DNA from: Chloroflexi bacterium UBA6019
Lineage (GTDB): Bacteria > Chloroflexota > Dormibacteria > Dormibacterales > Dormibacteraceae
Assembly (NCBI GenBank): GCA_002427995.1
Contig: DIZV01000125.1
Location: 13,005-22,123, forward strand
Direction: 5' to 3'
Length of the DNA: 9,119 bases
Below, piece by piece: positions 6,643 to 9,119 of this stretch. The notes below the pieces were generated by a model that did not search any database, was not told where the DNA came from, and was given only the letters and a program-made list of their open reading frames with translations. The translations under genes were made by a program, and so were the position numbers. Every line of letters starts with the position of its first letter. Within the stretch, counting starts at the first letter, position 1.

Positions 6643-7554
6643 TTACTTTAACAGCCCGCCAAGCTCCGAGATGGCTTCCGGGGTACCCGCCGGATGGGCG
6701 CCGGAGCCGGGCGCCAGCTCCTTCATCATGCCCCGCAGCGCGCGGCCGGGACCGACCTCGACGAAGTCGGTCACGCCGAGCTCCAGCAGCGAGCGTACAC
6801 ATTCCGACCAGCGGACCGGAGACTTCAGCTGCTGCTCCAGCACCTGCGCGAAGTTGGCCCCCCGGGGATAGGGGGCGCCGGTCAGGTTGGCCGCCACCGG
6901 CAGCGTCGTGTCGGTCCAGGCGAGGTGCCCGACGACCTCCCGCAGGCGATCGGCGGCAGGGGCCACGAAGGGCGTGTGGAAGGCGGCGCTGACGTTCAGC
7001 CGGACCACCTTGCGAGCCCCGGCCGCGACCAGCGCCCGGGCGGCGGCGTCGAGGGCGGCCAGGCTGCCGCCGATGACGGTCTGGGTCGGCGTGTTGTAGT
7101 TTGCGGGCCAGCAGTCGGCGATGCCGGCCAGCGCCTCGGCAATGGCCTCCGGGGCGAGGCCGAGGACGGCCGCCATCGAGGTCTCGCCGGCGGGGACCGC
7201 CTCGGCCATCGCCCGCCCGCGGTGGACGACGGCGTAGATCGCCTCCTCCGGGCTCAGCGCGCCGCCCGCCACCAGCGCCGCGTACTCCCCGACCGAATGG
7301 CCGGCGGCGGCGGCGGGCACGAAGCCGGCGCGGCGGAGCAGGTGGGTGAGGCCGATACCCATGAAGCAGAGGGCCGGCTGCGCGTTCTGGGTGAGCCTCA
7401 ACTCCTCCTCGTCCGCCTCGGTCAGGAGGCGGCGCAGGTCGGTCTCGGTGCTGCAGCGCGCGCAGAGGCCGGCGAGCTCGGGGTCCCGGAGGAGTTCGGC
7501 GCCCATGCCGGGTTGCTGGGAGCCCTGGCCGGGAAAGAGGAAGGCGAGCTTCAG
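6643..7554 (-). CDS. fabD: Malonyl-CoA:ACP transacylase, with apparent CTG start
   Basis: A 303-residue FabD that transfers malonyl from CoA to ACP for fatty acid elongation. The family start F-L-F-P-G-Q-G-S-Q is at 5-13, nucleophile motif G-H-S-V-G-E at 85-90 (Ser87), the carboxylate-binding arginine region H-R-G-R-A-M at 111-116, catalytic His193 in A-F-H-T-P-F, and the C-terminal V-E-V-G-P-G-R-A-L at 265-273. Start choice: the N-terminus K-L-A-F-L-F-P-G-Q-G leaves room for only one residue before it, and that codon is CTG at 7554, overlapping the rpmF stop by four bases (CTGA). The nearest in-frame canonical codons are GTG at 7632 and TTG at 7749; both lie inside or before rpmF and add residues that are only the frame-shifted reading of rpmF. 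Upstream GAGG is 13 nt away, a poor site, so coupling to rpmF translation is likely. fabH and fabG, common neighbours, are absent. Confidence 0.94.
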   Translation of the reverse strand: MKLAFLFPGQGSQQPGMGAELLRDPELAGLCARCSTETDLRRLLTEADEEELRLTQNAQPALCFMGIGLTHLLRRAGFVPAAAAGHSVGEYAALVAGGALSPEEAIYAVVHRGRAMAEAVPAGETSMAAVLGLAPEAIAEALAGIADCWPANYNTPTQTVIGGSLAALDAAARALVAAGARKVVRLNVSAAFHTPFVAPAADRLREVVGHLAWTDTTLPVAANLTGAPYPRGANFAQVLEQQLKSPVRWSECVRSLLELGVTDFVEVGPGRALRGMMKELAPGSGAHPAGTPEAISELGGLLK

Positions 7555-7727
7555 TCTGTCTTGATGACCTCGCGGCCGGCGTAGTGGCCGCAGTTGGGGC
7601 AGATCGTGTGCTGCAGCCGCGGGCGCTTGCACTGCGAGCAGGGCTGAAGGTTGGGCAGGTGCAGAGCCAGGTGCGAGCGGCGCCGCCCCTTGCGTCCCTT
7701 CGACAGCTTTACCTTTGGAAGTCCCAT
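7551..7727 (-). CDS. rpmF: 50S ribosomal protein L32 (zinc-ribbon form)
   Basis: A 58-residue basic protein of the large ribosomal subunit, short enough to be missed by length cut-offs. The N-terminal part, M-G-L-P-K-V-K-L-S-K-G-R-K-G-R-R-R, matches the family's Pro-Lys-x-K start and Arg-rich tail for rRNA contact. A zinc ribbon follows with C30-x-x-C33 and C43-P-N-C46, then G-H-Y-A-G-R-E-V-I, a typical L32 ending. All four cysteines are present, so this is the zinc-binding paralogue type and not the Cys-less form made in zinc limitation. It starts with ATG at 7727, one of only two ATG starts in the window, 24 bp after the GNAT gene, without a good Shine-Dalgarno. Its TGA stop overlaps the CTG proposed as the fabD start. 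The linkage of rpmF to fatty acid genes is common in bacteria, usually with plsX between; plsX is missing here. Confidence 0.97.
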   Translation of the reverse strand: MGLPKVKLSKGRKGRRRSHLALHLPNLQPCSQCKRPRLQHTICPNCGHYAGREVIKTD

Positions 7728-7751
7728 TACCGAACCGGAAGTCTACCAACT

Positions 7752-8225
7752 TCAGTCGAGCTGTAACTCCAGCTCGAGCTCATCGCGAAGCGGGATGCCG
7801 TCGTTGCCGATCTCGGCCAGCTCCGGCTTGAGGGTCCGCCGCGCCTCGTCCATGGCCCCCGCCCGGAGGGCGACCAGGCGCATGCCGCGCCGCTGGTAGA
7901 TTCCCAGCGCGCGCAGGTTGTCATTGGTCGTCACCAGCCAGAACCGACGGCAGCCCTGCCGGCGGGCCTCGGCCTCGGCCGCGTCGAGCAGGGCGTGGCC
8001 GACGCCGACTCCCTCCCGGAGGCTGTCCAGCGAGACGACCTCGAGGCCCTGGGCGTCGACGTGATAGGTCAGGAGGCCGACCCTCTCGCCGTCGAGCCGG
8101 GCGACCAGCCCGGGGCACTCGGCGGGGCGCATGACCGTCCCGTGGTTGACGACGAAGTCGGCGTGCCAGCGTTCGCGGACAAAGCCGGGCAACCAGCGGG
8201 CGTCGGCCGGCCCGGCGGGCTCGAT
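7752..8225 (-). CDS. GNAT-family N-acetyltransferase
   Basis: A protein of about 157 residues with the GNAT fold, which moves an acetyl group from acetyl-CoA to an amine; the acceptor is unknown. The acetyl-CoA loop reads S-L-R-E-G-V-G-V-G-H-A-L-L, followed by a helix E-A-E-A-R-R-Q-G, strand F-W-L-V-T-T-N-D-N and the closing A-L-G-I-Y-Q-R-R-G-M-R-L. Start: TTG at 8192 is the only canonical in-frame codon near the front, but it has no ribosome site and omits upstream codons that read I-E-P-A-G-P-A-D-A-R-W, the usual first strand and helix of this fold (compare I-R-P-A-x-P-x-D-A). ATC at 8225 is my best candidate, 16 nt after the stop of the coiled-coil gene; this start is uncertain. The tail is acidic and Leu-rich (E-L-E-L-E-L-Q-L-D). 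It follows the 18-bp palindrome, which pairs an SD-like GGAGGG and may tie its translation to the gene before it. Confidence 0.85.
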   Translation of the reverse strand: MEPAGPADARWLPGFVRERWHADFVVNHGTVMRPAECPGLVARLDGERVGLLTYHVDAQGLEVVSLDSLREGVGVGHALLDAAEAEARRQGCRRFWLVTTNDNLRALGIYQRRGMRLVALRAGAMDEARRTLKPELAEIGNDGIPLRDELELELQLD

Positions 8226-8234
8226 CGAGAGAGC

Positions 8235-8252
8235 CGGAGGGCTAGCCCTCCG
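8235..8252 (-). promoter_or_regulatory. Perfect 18-bp palindrome with stop codon in the loop
   Basis: The sequence cggagggctagccctccg is its own reverse complement. As mRNA it folds to a 7-bp stem with the loop CTAG, and the TAG in the loop is the stop codon of the coiled-coil gene. The GGAGGG arm is a Shine-Dalgarno-like sequence, paired with CCCTCC. A ribosome finishing the upstream gene would melt the stem. As DNA it could also be a dimeric protein-binding site. The palindrome is seen directly; both roles are inference. Confidence 0.5.
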
Positions 8253-8760
8253 CCTCGTCGCCGTCCGACTCGCGGCCGGCCCCCACGGCCGCGGTTGCGG
8301 GCTTGGCGGCCCCGCCCGGGCCCGGCTGCAGCGCCTCGACCCCCCGCTTGACGGTGGCGAGCGTGCGGCTCAGGTGGGCCTCCAGCTGCTGGAGCTGCTC
8401 GAGGGCGTAGTTCTCGGCCTCGCGGACGATCTGCTCGGCGCGGCTCTGGGCGTCGCGCACGACCTGCTGGGCCTGCCGCTCGGCACGGCGCAGGACCTCC
8501 TGCTCGGACACGATCGCCTCCGCCTTCTCGTTGGCGCGGGAGACGATCCGGCCCGCCTCGCCGTGCGCCTCGGCGATCAGCCGCTGCTGCTCGGAGACCG
8601 TCCAGTTGGCCTGCTTGATCTCCTCCGGGAGGTTGAAGCGAAGCTGGTCGACGATGTCCATGACGTCGTCCTCGTTCAGGGTCAAGCTGGCCGTGAAGGG
8701 GATCCGGCGGGCGTCGTGGATGAGACTCTCCAACCGATCGAGGAGCTCGTCGACCTTTAT
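8242..8760 (-). CDS. DivIVA / ATP synthase F0-b-like coiled-coil protein, with apparent ATA start
   Basis: A protein of 172 residues of unknown function, of the type often labelled 'ATP synthase F0 subunit B' or DivIVA-like and known to me next to coaD and rpmF. Residues 1-20 (V-D-E-L-L-D-R-L-E-S-L-I-H-D-A-R-R-I) form an amphipathic segment, then T-L-N-E-D-D-V-M-D-I-V-D-Q-L-R and P-E-E-I-K-Q-A; 57-140 is one long Ala/Glu/Gln/Arg coiled coil; 145-172 is a Pro/Gly/Ala tail ending acidic. There is no transmembrane helix, so it is not a true F0 b subunit. TTG at 8733 is the first canonical in-frame codon, but it has no ribosome site and cuts off family-like residues. ATA at 8760 overlaps the coaD TAA by four bases (ATAA) and has AAGGAG 8 nt upstream, so I prefer it. 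The spacing points to an operon with coaD. A scaffold role at the membrane or septum is only a guess. Confidence 0.8.
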   Translation of the reverse strand: MKVDELLDRLESLIHDARRIPFTASLTLNEDDVMDIVDQLRFNLPEEIKQANWTVSEQQRLIAEAHGEAGRIVSRANEKAEAIVSEQEVLRRAERQAQQVVRDAQSRAEQIVREAENYALEQLQQLEAHLSRTLATVKRGVEALQPGPGGAAKPATAAVGAGRESDGDEAEG

Positions 8761-9119
8761 TGGAACTTCTCCTTGAGGCGTCTGGCGACGGCGGGCGGGA
8801 CGAAGTCGCCGACGTCCCTCCCGTAGCTTGCGATGTCCTTGATGGTACTGGAGCTCACGAAGATGTGAGTGAAGCCGGACATCAGGAAGATGGTCTGAAC
8901 GTCGGGCGCCAGCTTCCGGTTCATGAGGGCCAGCTGGAGCTCGGTGTCGAAGTCGGAGTAGGAGCGGAGACCGCGGACCAGGGTGGCGGCGCCGATCGCC
9001 CGGGCGTAGTCGACGGTCAGCCCATGGAAGGAGCTGACCTCGACGTTGTCTCGCCCCGCCAGCGTCTCGCGGATCATCTCGAGCCGCTCCCCCTCGCTGA
9101 AGAGGGGGTTCTTGGCCGG
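8757..9119 (-). CDS. coaD: Phosphopantetheine adenylyltransferase, 5' end cut by the window
   Basis: The last 120 residues of CoaD, which adenylates 4'-phosphopantetheine to dephospho-CoA, the penultimate step of CoA synthesis. About 40 N-terminal residues with the H-x-G-H nucleotide site lie beyond the right edge. What remains is typical: A-K-N-P-L-F-S-E-G-E-R-L-E-M-I at the start, V-E-V-S-S-F-H-G-L-T-V-D-Y-A, then the substrate and nucleotide region L-V-R-G-L-R-S-Y-S-D-F-D-T-E-L-Q-L-A-L-M-N, and F-V-S-S-S-T-I-K-D-I-A near the C-terminus. The stop TAA overlaps the proposed ATA start of the coiled-coil gene. It is the most upstream gene of the minus-strand run seen here, so the operon promoter lies outside the window, and its product feeds the fatty acid genes downstream. 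Confidence 0.95.
   Translation of the reverse strand, partial: PAKNPLFSEGERLEMIRETLAGRDNVEVSSFHGLTVDYARAIGAATLVRGLRSYSDFDTELQLALMNRKLAPDVQTIFLMSGFTHIFVSSSTIKDIASYGRDVGDFVPPAVARRLKEKFQ
8769..8774 (-). promoter_or_regulatory. Shine-Dalgarno supporting an ATA start
   Basis: AAGGAG on the minus strand, inside the last codons of coaD, is followed by 8 nt and then ATA at 8760. This is the best anti-SD match next to any start in the window together with acpP. The same site is 35 nt from the alternative TTG at 8733, too far to serve it. Confidence 0.65.

Noticed and set aside
6643..7749. fabD extended to TTG at 7749 or GTG at 7632
   Set aside because: Both overlap rpmF, and the added residues are the frame-shifted reading of rpmF. 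FabD proteins start right at the F-x-F-P-G-Q-G strand.
8242..8760. True ATP synthase F0 subunit b
   Set aside because: There is no N-terminal transmembrane helix and no other atp gene nearby; the similarity is only that of a long coiled coil.
1..9119. Mobile element, CRISPR, tRNA or defence system
   Set aside because: I saw no transposase or integrase motif, no spaced direct repeats, no tRNA-like fold and no toxin-antitoxin or nuclease pair other than housekeeping RNase III.

Overview
The window is very G+C-rich bacterial chromosome carrying a dense housekeeping cluster. The gene content (coaD, a DivIVA/F0-b-like coiled-coil gene, rpmF, fabD, acpP, rnc, smc, ftsY) and the short arrangement of fatty-acid genes fit a high-GC Terrabacteria lineage such as Chloroflexota or a related candidate phylum (for example Dormibacterota). 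That placement is inference from gene order and composition; no marker in the window settles it.

Layout. Ten genes read on the minus strand, from the right edge to the left: coaD (cut by the right edge) > coiled-coil protein > GNAT acetyltransferase > rpmF > fabD > acpP > rnc > FAD/NAD(P)H monooxygenase-like protein > smc > ftsY. Gaps are 0-40 bp and several junctions overlap by 1-4 bases, so this looks like one long translationally coupled operon. At the left end a small stand-alone Lrp/AsnC sensor-domain gene reads on the plus strand and converges on ftsY with a 13-bp gap. There is no stretch over 300 bp without a gene. I see no RNA gene, mobile element or CRISPR array.

How the genes fit together. 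coaD makes dephospho-CoA, the precursor of the CoA from which malonyl-CoA and the ACP prosthetic group derive; FabD loads malonyl onto the ACP encoded next to it. rpmF and rnc belong to ribosome and RNA metabolism, smc to chromosome segregation, ftsY to membrane protein targeting. The usual companions plsX, fabH and fabG are absent, and an FMO-like oxidoreductase sits between rnc and smc, which I do not know as a standard arrangement.

Main observation. Start codons are strikingly unorthodox. Of ten starts that fall inside the window, only two are ATG (rpmF, the Lrp-domain gene). Three are GTG and one TTG. Four genes have no ATG, GTG or TTG where their protein family begins, and the best candidates are near-cognate codons: ACG for rnc (in TAACG, overlapping the acpP stop), CTG for fabD (in CTGA, overlapping the rpmF stop), ATA for the coiled-coil gene (in ATAA, overlapping the coaD stop, with AAGGAG 8 nt upstream) and, less surely, ATC for the GNAT gene. 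rnc and fabD are the strong cases, because the next canonical codon would either remove conserved residues or lie deep inside the preceding gene. Further points: altered conserved positions in SMC, FtsY and RNase III, and a perfect 18-bp palindrome that pairs an SD-like sequence and places the coiled-coil gene's stop codon in its loop.
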